Origin: Akebia trifoliata
Taxonomy: Eukaryota; Streptophyta; Magnoliopsida; Ranunculales; Lardizabalaceae
Assembly (NCBI GenBank): GCA_017979445.1
Contig: CM030714.1
Coordinates: 47,073,220 to 47,137,219, forward strand
DNA: 64,000 bases
Direction: 5' to 3'
The first letter of the stretch is position 1, and the number at the start of each line of letters is the position of its first letter. The position numbers were made by a program, and so were the translations under genes. A model generated the notes under the pieces. It worked only from the letters and a program-made list of their open reading frames with translations, had not been told where the DNA came from and did not search any database. Below are positions 46,401 through 55,800 of the stretch, piece after piece.

Positions 46401-46605
46401 ACATGCATTCATGTCGATAATGGTGTTTGCAGCAGTGGCGTTGTTTGATCAAAATGTGGTGGATTGTATCTACCCAACACCATCAGAAGAGACCAAAGAG
46501 ATCCTTACTTCATTACCAGTAGGAATTGGTATCATTTGCAGTATGGGATTTGTATTGTTCCCTACCACGCGCCATGGAATTGGTTTCCCACTCACTGCTA
46601 TATAA
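43463..46605 (+). CDS. DMP (DUF679) membrane protein
   Basis: Two exons, 43463-43631 and 46136-46605, give 212 aa, the usual family length. Exon 1 encodes an acidic cytosolic N-terminus (EEEESKHLDESQSLLGYK) and the conserved entry AINQTFKSTSHLANLLPTG. Exon 2 continues TVLTFQLLSPILTNQGHCD and the DUF679 core: MTAILVALCGISCF, FRGLWIIDGS, KYRLKFIDFVHAFMS, ALFDQNVV, YPTPSEET, and the tail RHGIGFPL. Four membrane spans are predicted at about 53-69, 83-100, 142-160 and 182-199. The splice (ACA G / GA ACT) restores the family consensus LLPTGTVL exactly. DMP proteins reside in ER, tonoplast or plasma membrane; members act in senescence-related membrane remodelling and in gamete fusion. Which member this is cannot be decided. 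The 2.5-kb intron holds five foldback elements. Confidence 0.93.
44563..44795 (+). mobile_element. Foldback element, long subfamily, with exact 9-bp duplication
   Basis: 233-bp palindrome in the DMP intron, GAGTTGTGATGAAATGACTC to GAGTCATTTTATCAAGACTC, flanked by TTAAATTAT (44554-44562 and 44796-44804). Inner arms CTGACGTGACAAGTTCGGAA and TTCCAAACTTGTCCATGTCA. Confidence 0.85.
44809..44953 (-). mobile_element. Foldback element, short subfamily, with 9-bp duplication
   Basis: 145-bp palindrome, TACTAATGATAAATTGAC to CAGTTTATCACGACTC, flanked by ATTATTTAT (44800-44808 and 44954-44962). The left duplication overlaps the right duplication of the preceding element. The apex CTTGTGTATCTCGACGAAAA is in reverse orientation; inner arms CTTGATGTGGTAATGC and GCATTGTCATGTCAAG. 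Confidence 0.8.
45413..45622 (+). repeat. Foldback element in the DMP intron
   Basis: Left arm GAGTCGTGATTTTCTGATGG and CCCTCTGACACTCACC. Right arm GGGGTGTGTCAGAGGGAGGA and TAGAAAATCATATT. The centre holds both CAGGATACACAATT and AGCTGTATATCCC. The right terminus has decayed. Confidence 0.7.
45630..45765 (+). repeat. Foldback element in the DMP intron, apex lost
   Basis: Arms GAAGTAACCTCAAGTTGGAA with TCTCATATGGCACTTCA, and CTGAAGTGCGATATGAGG with AGCTTGAAATTACTC. Inner GAAAGTGGATAGAAATCATA / TTTATCCACTCTCAC. It starts within 10 bp of the preceding element. Confidence 0.7.
45812..45966 (-). repeat. Foldback element in the DMP intron, GATGAATGCA subfamily
   Basis: Outer TGATGAATCAAGTAGTGTTG and CGCGTGCATTCATCACAATT, inner GGCTGACGTGGCAAAGACA and TAGCCAAGTCAGCC, apex CCTGTGTATCCTGATGAAAA in reverse orientation. 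It ends 170 bp before DMP exon 2. Confidence 0.75.
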
Positions 46606-46919
46606 CCTGATCTTCTTTGTCTTAGCTCATTTGATACATGCAAAGTTCAAAAACCCATTTGAGTATCAGTTGTATGAGTTTTAATTTATCCATCATTCTG
46701 TTCTTTCTACTCCCTTTGCAGCATAATTGATGAACATATGGTATTCTTATGATACCCCAAGACGGTTGGCTTAGCGATAAAACTAACCACAGATGTTTGC
46801 TCCCTCTAATTCGTGTGTTTGGAAACTAAGGGGACCTCCTAACTTACTCTATTGCATGTTGAGAAATTTCCATGGGACAGAGCAGAGACTATCCAATCCT
46901 TAAAATGTGTGACATGCGA

Positions 46920-46948
46920 GGAGGGGGAGGGGGAGGGGGAGGGGGAGA
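46920..46948 (+). repeat. (GGGGGA)n tract
   Basis: Five consecutive G5-A units 315 bp after the DMP stop. The G-runs and spacing fit an intramolecular G-quadruplex. Confidence 0.85.
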
Positions 46949-47058
46949 TTGGGTTATATGGACCAAAGGACCACCTATCTATGTGGACGAAATGTTCAAT
47001 GTTCGGGTGCCATACAAGAGTCAAGATCTTGTACGGTGTCCCATTCCTATACATAGGA

Positions 47059-47175
47059 ATGGTGTCTATGTGGCACGTTTGGATTAGTGAAAAGGCAGAT
47101 TGGGCTGCATGGACAGCTTGGTTAGGAACCCGGCCTGTTTTAAACGCCAGCTAAAGCATGCCACATAGACACCAT
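47059..47175 (+). repeat. Short foldback with 19-bp ends
   Basis: ATGGTGTCTATGTGGCACG at the left and GCATGCCACATAGACACCAT at the right. The middle is non-coding. Confidence 0.6.
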
Positions 47176-47439
47176 ATCTACTTTCAAAGTCTTATATCAC
47201 AACAACAACAAAAAAATTATTATTTTTGAAATTTTCATCTCAAAATAAATCTAAACAATGAACTGAAGAGATCTGAGGTCCCATTTGGACCAACATGGCA
47301 GTCTGCATGACCCAGATTAGTACCTCGGTCCATGTAACCATAGGATTATTCTCAACTGTTGGATTTTGTAATTCTTGAGAAAATATTAGTTTGTAGTACA
47401 TGTTAGTTCATCCTCAATTACCAAAAAACGTTCATGACA

Positions 47440-47870
47440 AGCATCAAGGCAAGTCAAATAACCCGCAGTCCTGTTTGCTATCTCCAATGAAATTCAAAGT
47501 CACAATGAACAAAACTTCTTGAAATAACTCGAATTTCTTTTACCAATACCGCATACCTCCAAGCCGAATCAAACTAATTACTTTAATAGTATACAAACAA
47601 TCCGAGGAGATTAAAACACGAGTCAAAGATTTATTAAGAGTAAACTCCAATGCCTCTTTTATAGCAATTAACTCAATTGTTATAATATCTTCCTCCAAAC
47701 AATTCGACCACGCTTCAAATGCCATTGCAATTTAATCGGATCATCGAAAATGTTAGCAATATGATTCCCATTAGCAGAAGTAGAAAAATGGACTGAGCAT
47801 GGACAATTAAAAAAAAAAAAAAAAATTCTCAAGGTCGATGTACAGAGCTTCTTGACATTACTGGTACACA
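47440..47870 (-). pseudogene. RNase H-like retroelement fragment
   Basis: On the minus strand, AIKEALEFTLNKSLTRVLIS followed by SDCLYTIKVI (47560-47660) is the alpha-helix and SD strand of the plant LINE-type RNase H (RVT_3) domain. NHIANIFDDPI upstream is in another frame and ANRTAG-LTCL downstream resembles the domain end. Frameshifts show it is non-functional. The matching reverse transcriptase is absent nearby. Confidence 0.6.
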
Positions 47871-47879
47871 AAACACCCT

Positions 47880-48158
47880 AGCGACTACAATACACTTTAT
47901 GCTCAATAATGAAATTGCCCTTCCAAGAAATGCAAGAAATTAATATTTTTCTGTCATAATTAGTAATAACAAATTATGTTATTAGAGAGTTAAATAAATA
48001 AAAAAGTAATAATGAATCTTGTTGGAAAGTACTTGATAAACACTTAATAGAGAAAATTTTCTTTTTACTAAAAGAAGTATTATGGTCTAAATAAAATTTA
48101 GGATTTTATTAAAAAAATTGTAGAAAAATCTCGAGAAAAAGTTAGAAGTCAAATTTTA
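47880..48158. other. Intergenic, nothing recognised
   Basis: AT-rich, non-coding. Confidence 0.35.
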
Positions 48159-49028
48159 GGTTTCATTTGGTGGCAGGGAAAATGATATCCAAAAGATCTT
48201 GTATTCCTTACAAAAATGAGAACCATGTAAAATTGGAATTCACCATTTTATTTCCCCTAAGAAAAATAAAAGATGTGAGAGAGAGAGAGAGAGGTGGAGG
48301 TGGAGGCGATGGGGGAGAGAAGGAGAGAGAGAGAGAGAGGGCGGCGATGACAACGGAGGTGGAGGGAGGATGTGAAGGAAGAATAAGAAGGAGAAGCTAT
48401 ATATATATATATATATATATATTGGCATTTAAAGGCCCTTTAGAGAGGAAAACATTTTTTTAATGTATGGGTTAGAAGTTTTGGAATGGGCTGATTTTTT
48501 GTGAGAATGATTTCTATGATGAGGAGATCATCCTCACAAAAATTCAATTCATTCTGTAACTTCTAACCCCATAAAAAGTGGTCTACAAAAATCTGACGGT
48601 CCACAATTCTTCAACTTGTAAATTAGGGTTGGAAGTTTTGAAATGAGCTGATTTTTTTATAAGGATAATCTCTTTACCATAAATATTATCCTCACAAAAA
48701 ATCAGCTCATTCCGAAACTCTTAACCCTTATTTGACAAATATTTGGCTCTTATACATATATATACATAGAAAGAAAGAGAGAGAGATACGGGAAGGATAG
48801 TAGCTAAGGGTGGAGGTGGAAGAAGAAAAAGAAGAAACGAGGTATAGGGTTGGATTTTAGTTTCCAATGGGATTTGGTAAGAAAATTGAATGTGAAAAAA
48901 TGAAATCCACCCTTAATTGAATTTTAAATGAGGGTGAATTTTCATATTCATAGAAAAAAATGACGAAAAATTTGATTTTCCATGAAAAACGGAAATCCCA
49001 CCCATATTCCATGGTTAATCAAACACAC
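48159..49028 (+). mobile_element. PIF/Harbinger-like element carrying a nested MITE
   Basis: Left GGTTTCATTTGGTGGCAGGG, right end (opposite strand) GTGTGTTTGATTAACCATGG. Subterminal GGAAAATGA and GGAAATCCCACCCAT fit the family of 30058 and 40004. The left flank is TTA, the right TTT. Interior GGT/GA simple sequence, a (TA)n tract (48398-48422), and the double-hairpin element 48425-48755. Boundaries moderately uncertain. Confidence 0.5.
48425..48755 (+). mobile_element. Decayed second copy of the double-hairpin MITE
   Basis: Two hairpins (about 48468-48570 and 48621-48733) with arms GGTTAGAAGTTTTGGAATGG / TCATTCTGTAACTTCTAACC and GGTTGGAAGTTTTGAAATGA / TCATTCCGAAACTCTTAACC. They are joined by a linker with GACGGTCCACAATTCTTCAA, as in 34654-35031. 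Outer arms are eroded. Confidence 0.75.
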
Positions 49029-50844
49029 TTTTGAAAGAGAAAAAGATGAGAAGTATTAGACTTATTATATCATGGATGAGGATCCACTGACCAATAAACG
49101 TAGGGAAATCCCGACATTAAAAAAAAAAAAAACCAATAGTTGGGATATCACACATATCCCAATGATACATTATATTCTCTAGGATAAATCCCAATTGTCA
49201 GATTTCTTATTTTAATAATTATGGGTTAAGATCCATTGACTCATGAAAAATTCAAAATCCTGATAGTTTAAATACTAGATCCAATGGTTGGAATTTATCT
49301 TAGAGATATGTTTCTTCAGAATACATATTTATTTCAAGCCATGGACTTTGTATTTAGTGATTGGGATTTTGATTTTTTTTTTTTTGAGTCAAGGATCACG
49401 ACACATCAAAAAGGGTGATTTAGACATATCTCTCTATGTTTTGGTCAATCGTATGGATACCCTTTTTTTTTTAAACTAGTGACATGCCCCTCTTGACTTA
49501 GGTTTTATAATAAAAAATAACATAAAATGAATTAAAAGCGCTTGTCTTCAACCTATAAGCCAAAACCCTTTCATTTTCTCCCCTCAAACCAGTCTTCTAT
49601 GTGGCCTCAAATTATATCTTAATTACTTGATTACTATATCATCTTTTGCAATTTGTTAGGGCTATCACTTATGGAGCCCTAAATCAGGTGGTAGATAGGA
49701 TTTTGGTTTTAAGAGTTTGAATTTCTACTTTGAAGAAAAAAAGAAGTTTCAAAGTTATTTTTATTCATCATTTGTTTTTCCTCTGTTCCTCATCCATCCA
49801 TCAAAGAGTTCAATTTTTTTTTTTTAATCGATTAATATTATTCTTCTTCTCCTTGTAACAACAACTTTGGGATTTAAGAGTTTGAATTTTTGATTTATTA
49901 ATATTCTTTTCATGATCTTTCTTCATTATTATATAATTTCTTACTTTAAGATATATATATATCTTAAAGTAAAAAAAACTGATATTTTTAATATGATTTT
50001 GTCACTTGGGATGTTTTAACCAGTTTAAAAATCAGACCAAACAGGTGGCCCAATTGGGTCCAACCCAATTTTGTAACAAAATCGATTTGCCTAATAAGAC
50101 CTCGATTTCTCTGAGTAATATTTATTTTAAAAAATAAATAAAGATAATTTAAGAAATATATACTTTTTAATTAAATACAAATCGATCCAACCAAATTCAA
50201 ACAAGGTCGGATTCTCAGGTCGATTCGCTTTTAACAGAAATGAATCGACCCATAACATTAATATTAGTTCATATATATTATTATACTTTATATTATATGC
50301 TATAATAATAAAAGTCAAAGAAATACTGAGAATATAGTAACTCAGCCCAAAGAGCACGACCAAATCCTACAATCTACAGTAAATATAGGTGCTGGTTCTC
50401 TGGAGTGGCACTCCAGAATTCTTAAAACAGCTGTGGGGGTTTCTTGGCAGGTTGCAAATGAGGTTTAAGGCCCAAATTGGTCCACACATTTTGCCACCTC
50501 AGCATCTTTCATCATATTAAGTGTACATCATCTTTAAATGGCATGGTTTGAAGCACAATAAAAGCCTGTCATGGAAGGACACAGTGTTGCTCCACTCTGA
50601 TTGGATAGTAACATTATCTTCTTAAAGATATTTTAGACTCACTCTAGAAGTTACAGATGGCATTCCTTGATTGGGTTTCCCCACTTATTTCTTTGTCAAC
50701 ATGTGAAAAATACGAGGAAATATAGATGATAAGTTACTCCATGTTTTGGAGAATATTTGAAATATCCTTTTATGTTTTCAAATTAATGACATACCTCTTA
50801 ACATGAATTTTTTTGATAAAAATTAACGAAAGATACCTTAAACA
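49029..50844. other. Intergenic, dispersed repeat fragments
   Basis: About 49110-49260 is related to 31870-32010. About 49420-49600 and 50735-50840 contain the ATATTTGAAATATCC / AATGACATACC phrases of a recurrent degenerate repeat. No gene supported. Confidence 0.35.
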
Positions 50845-51014
50845 TCATGATAATTTGTTGCCCCCCTTTTGCCATACACTTCTATCACAGAATTGTAGAT
50901 CATTTGCCTTGAGATACACAAGAAAATATTTATGATTCTATGTATCCCAAGACAATTGATCTATGATTATGTGATGTGAGGCATTTGTTAAAGGAGGGTG
51001 TCAGAAAATCATTA
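50845..51014 (+). repeat. Foldback element, apex family
   Basis: Left CATGATAATTTGTTG and CCCCCCTTTTGCCATACACT. Right GGCATTTGTTAAAGGAGGGT and GTCAGAAAATCATTATT. The centre TTGCCTTGAGATACACAAGA is the shared apex, followed by an extra partial repeat (ATGTATCCCAAGACAATTGA). Confidence 0.6.
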
Positions 51015-51039
51015 TTCTTATCTTAAATACCTTCATCTC

Positions 51040-51720
51040 AATCTCTAGCAAAAAACAATTTGTCATGTTAAAGCCCTCTAACTTATGTGGTCAATTATTT
51101 TTAATCTATTAAGCGTCGTCTTCAATCAATCATTTTTAACCTATTCTTAATTTTTCATAGAAAATCCTTAATTTTTCTATTCAAGCTATCCAATGTCTTC
51201 TACTTGTTAGAAAATTATATATTGTTTTTTTTTATCATCAATGGTTAAAGCAAATAGAATCTTAAAGTTGAAGTTTAGAGTAATTTTTTTTTTTTAATCC
51301 AAGAGATGGAAGATGATTGAGTTTAGAAGAAAAAAAATGAGTATTTTGCTACATGCCAAAGACATGGGTTTTCAAAAAATTTTAAATTAATTTATTAAAA
51401 AAATCAAGATTCATGAAGCATGTCATTGGGCATCTCAAATATTCACCAAAATATGTAGCAGGGGTATGTCAAACATTTAAACTCAAATTTTAGAGAAGTA
51501 GATAGAAAAATCAAGGGTTTCTTACAAGACACTAAGATGGGTTAAAAAGACCTAATTTCATTGTAAATGCTAAAGAACTTGAAGATGACAATATCTTAAA
51601 GAGAAAAGTCAAGGTTTTCGACTAAAGATTGAATATGAAGGTATTTAGATTCATTAGTCTATAAGAAACCCTAAGGTTAAGAAGGGTCTGTCACTTTGAA
51701 AACCTAATTAGATAATTGAA
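51040..51720. repeat. Degenerate dispersed repeat
   Basis: Shares CATCTCAAATATTCACCAAA, AGAAAAGTCAAGG and the AATATGAAGG motif with stretches near 3040, 21150 and 62860. Left part mirrors right part loosely. No coding potential. Confidence 0.35.
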
Positions 51721-51878
51721 TTATTCACCAAAACATAAAGACACATATCTAGATCACCCAAGAAATAAAACCCTCACGACATGGATGAGTTCAACTTTAG
51801 AACAACCAATCTACTTCAAAAATTTTACGAGGTCCTTTATCTTCACATGATGCATGATCCCTAAAAATATATGATTTT

Positions 51879-52104
51879 AATAATATTTGAGATACCTCCT
51901 TTCATTTTCAAATGGATGACACTCCCTCCTTGACCTCAGTCTTATCTTATAGACAAATGAATCATCATCACCATCACTAAGATTATTACTTTTAGGACCA
52001 AATCAAGAGTTTTTAAATTACTTTTCATTATTCTATAAGAAAAGACTCAGGTCAAGGGATGTGTCTCCAATTAAAAAACATGGGAGTATCTCAAATGTCA
52101 TGAA
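51879..52104 (+). repeat. Foldback, TTTGAGATACC type
   Basis: Left TATTTGAGATACCTCC and CCTCCTTGACCTCAGTCTTA. Right AAAAGACTCAGGTCAAGGGA and GGGAGTATCTCAAATGTC. Arms about 65 bp. Confidence 0.65.
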
Positions 52105-52210
52105 AAAGGGCCACTTCAAAGGTTTTTCCGACATCAAGAAAGCCTTGTATCTGCATGTGAAGGAAACAAATTCTGGGACGTAGCTCCAGGACCATAATTT
52201 TTTTTTTTTC

Positions 52211-52219
52211 TATAAATAG
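52211..52219 (+). promoter_or_regulatory. Candidate TATA box of the RLT gene
   Basis: TATAAATAG in a pyrimidine/purine-rich context. If used, transcription would begin near 52245 and leave a leader of about 640 bases before the start codon. A downstream, TATA-less start is equally possible. Confidence 0.4.
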
Positions 52220-52428
52220 AAGAAAAAAAAAGGTGGGGTCCATTACAAGACAGACTGTAACCTCAACCCGATCTACGTACCAAAAACCCGGAGTTTCGAT
52301 TTAATTTATAGGTTAAAAAAAAAAAGATGCCTGAGACAAGAACAGAAACATAAGAGAGTTAAAAAAAAAACTCTTTTTTATCCAAAAATAAAAAATAAAA
52401 AAATCCGAAAAAAAGAGGAAGAAAAAGT

Positions 52429-52450
52429 AATCCAATCCAATCCAATCCAA
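52429..52450 (+). repeat. Tandem TCCAA repeat with three CCAAT words
   Basis: Four consecutive TCCAA units create three CCAAT boxes about 440 bp upstream of the RLT start codon, in the promoter or the leader depending on the true start site. Confidence 0.8.
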
Positions 52451-52884
52451 GAAAACAAACACCACATATGGAGTCAGCGATTCGATCGTCCGATTTCAAA
52501 GCTTTATTTACCAACTTTTATTTTAATTTATTTAAATTTAAATCTTGGAAACAAAATAGAAAGAGAGAGAAAGAAAGAAAGATAGAAAGAGATGGAGCGA
52601 TTGTTAGCTCGATCAATTTATTATTTTTATTTATTATTATTCGGCAACAAATCTCACCGCACATCTCTAAACACTTTTTTTTCTACGATGTCGCGACACA
52701 ACAACAGAGAAATCTCAATTCCCTTTTCGTCAAATCCTTACCCAATAATAATAAATTTATCAAAAAACCAAACCAAAAGAAACACCAACAAATTCCCCCA
52801 AATTGAAACCCTAATTTGTTTCTCTAGGGTTTCTTAATCTCTGATCTTCAAATCTTCTAATTTTCTTCTTCTTCTTCTTCTTCA

Positions 52885-55800
52885 ATGGAGTCAACACCAG
52901 AAGGAGAGAAGAAAAAACCTCCTGAAGGAGGAGTTGGAGAGACAAAGTCGAAGCGCAAAATGAAGACTGCTTCGCAGTTAGAACTTCTCGAGAAAACCTA
53001 TGCTGGTAAGTTATTTCTTCAAAAAAATTAATTTTTTTGTTTTGGGTTTTTGATTTTTGGTTTTGAAGATGGTTTATTTGTTTGAATTGGAATCAGTGGA
53101 GACATATCCATCGGAATCGTTACGTGCCGAGCTGTCGGCAAAATTAGGGCTTACAGATCGACAATTACAGATGTGGTTTTGTCATAGGAGGTTAAAGGAT
53201 AGAAAGGTTGCACCTGTGAAGAGGCAGAAGAAGGATGTACAGGTGGCTGGTTCAGTGGATGAGATGATGATTGGTGAGCCCGGGTCCGGGTCGGGTTCGG
53301 GGTCGAGTCAGTTTGAGTCAAGGAAGGTGGTTGTTGCTCCACGGGCGGCAACAGCTGCTCCGAGAATTGGAGGTGCTGATATGACAATGGTGAAGAGGTA
53401 TTATGAGCCACCTCAGTCGATATCGGAGTTGAGGGCAATTGCTTTTGTTGAGTCACAATTAGGGGAATCGTTAAGAGAAGATGGCCCGATTCTTGGGATG
53501 GAGTTCGACCCATTGCCCCCTGGGGCTTTCGGGGCTCCCATAGGTATTATGATATTTTCTTCTCTGTTATTATTATTATTTTAAAATTTTTTCTTGTCGA
53601 AATGGTCTAGTTTTGTGTTTTAGTGTTTATTGGTACAATGCAATACTCACATTTTTGTTAGATTATAGAAGAAACAATAATGCAATAAGATTCGGCACGT
53701 TGGTCCAACTACTTGTGATTTTTCCTATAATCTAATTTACATAGTTCATCAATACTTCCTTTAAAAAAAAAAAAATTAATAATGAGTTTACTAATAAAAA
53801 ATGGTGTTTACACTTTCTTGCTTTTATTTCTTTTTTGATCACTGTCTAAGCCTGGCTTAATATGCACATTTACTATATGCTCTTTTAAAACTAACATCTA
53901 ATACAATTTCTTGGAAAATCATGAGTTTGGATTGTTGAACTATTTGCTTTGAGTTTTTGTGATTGAGATTGTTGCTTATGCTACATTTAAATTAGATGTG
54001 CCCACCAACCGTCTCAATATTGTATGTGTAGCAGCAATTGCTAGGCAGCAAAAGCAAGCTGGACGGCCCTACGATGGAAAAATGTACGAGCGACGTGATG
54101 CAAAATCAATCAAGGTTTGTCATTGGAGTTTTTTATATAGAATTTCTTTTATGTATTATCCATTCTCATGTCACAAATAAGGCATTTGGCTGTTTATTGT
54201 CCTTTCTTTAGGTTGATATGGTTATCTAATTCTCTAGTTTCAATCTTTGATGACTTTGAGTCCCTTCCATACTCTATTGCATCAATATACGACATTATTT
54301 TAGGCGGATTTTGAAATATATTCTTTAGGCGACTTCTTTTCCGTATACAAATTTGAATTTATTTAAATACCAGATATGCAAATTATGCGCTTTGCATGTC
54401 TATGAGCTTACGAGGCAAATACATCATCAATGTACTGATATATTAAATTTATATCACCATGGTATAAAGGACCTTAAATGAATAAGCTTACTTATCATGC
54501 CTATTATTGCTTGATTACTTGATGTGCAGCTGTTACTTCGTGTATATCCACGGTATAAGGGCACCTAAGAATTTGAAAATTTAATATCTGGTCTGGTGTA
54601 GCCAATGCATAGCAGTCTAACTAATTTCCTGAATTTTTGGCACCACAGTTAAGTGTATAGTCACTCCAAGTTAGATAATTCTTAATAGCCATGTGCCACC
54701 TATGATAAATACGTAATTCAAGGGGTATACCATCTTAAATGCATACTTAGATCAGATTAATATGAACCAAGCTTTCCCCAAAATAAAAATAAATTTTTTG
54801 TTCCATTTTGCAATAGAACTTGTTATTCTACAACATTATACAAGTTCATTATCTTTCTCTTTTCTCATCGTAGATTCAAGGTCCAAATCTTTCTCATTTC
54901 GATGAGAATTTGTTTGATTTGTGTCTTGTACATAACTGCTATTTTTAACAAGGCAAACTCGGGCACCAATACCAAGCTAATGCTTATTCATATCTTGCCT
55001 AGTTGTTGACTGAAACGAATGTTGCTTTTGAGCTTTGTGATCGATATGATATTTGTTTCGAATACCCCCACTTGTTTATCCATATTCTCATTTCGGGTGG
55101 AGCTTTTCTGGTGGAGAATTATAATTTTCTTAAATTTACATTACTGTTCTCTGAGGTATAGAGGTAGGAAATCCAACTATAAACATTTTCAGTAATGTAT
55201 TTAATTTAAATTTTTTTTTAAATGTTATTGAATGACCTTTTTGAAGTAATTTATAACCGGTATTTTGTTGTCACATTCCACTTTTTTGTTTTCACTTTCC
55301 AGAAACCTCTTTTAAAAAGATTCTATGCAAATTTTTTGTGCTTATTTCTTTTTATTTTATTCATAAAATATCTTTTATCGCTCTTGCCCAGCATGGATCT
55401 TTGTTTTGTACCTAGTTCATCTGGTAGAAAAAGGAAACTAACTGATGGAAGTGTTCATGTTTGTTCATTCTCAGGCTGCTGCAAGGGCTTTCCAGGAGTA
55501 CCAGTTTCTTCCCGAGCAGCCCAGCATTAGATCTGACACGTATGAGAGAGTTGACCCGTCTCACTTCTACAATTCATCCATTGATGGTCCGAGTGCAAGA
55601 ACGTCATCATTATCTACTGGAGGTGCATATATTCATGGAAAAGAACATCTGGCCCCAAGTTATGGTTTCCAAGGTCAGGTGTCTAGTGTTGGTCATTTGT
55701 CCCAACAAGGCAGGCAGGGGCATGTCTTACCTTCAACTTCAGGGGAGTACGAGAGTCTTCCACACAAAAACTCCTTTACTAACATTAATGTGGAAGCCCA

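Noticed and set aside
53994..54031. Alternative start of RLT exon 3 at the acceptor after TTAAATTAG
   Set aside because: It would add residues not expected between GAPI and RQQKQ in the family; the acceptor at 54030-54031 keeps the frame and the family pattern.
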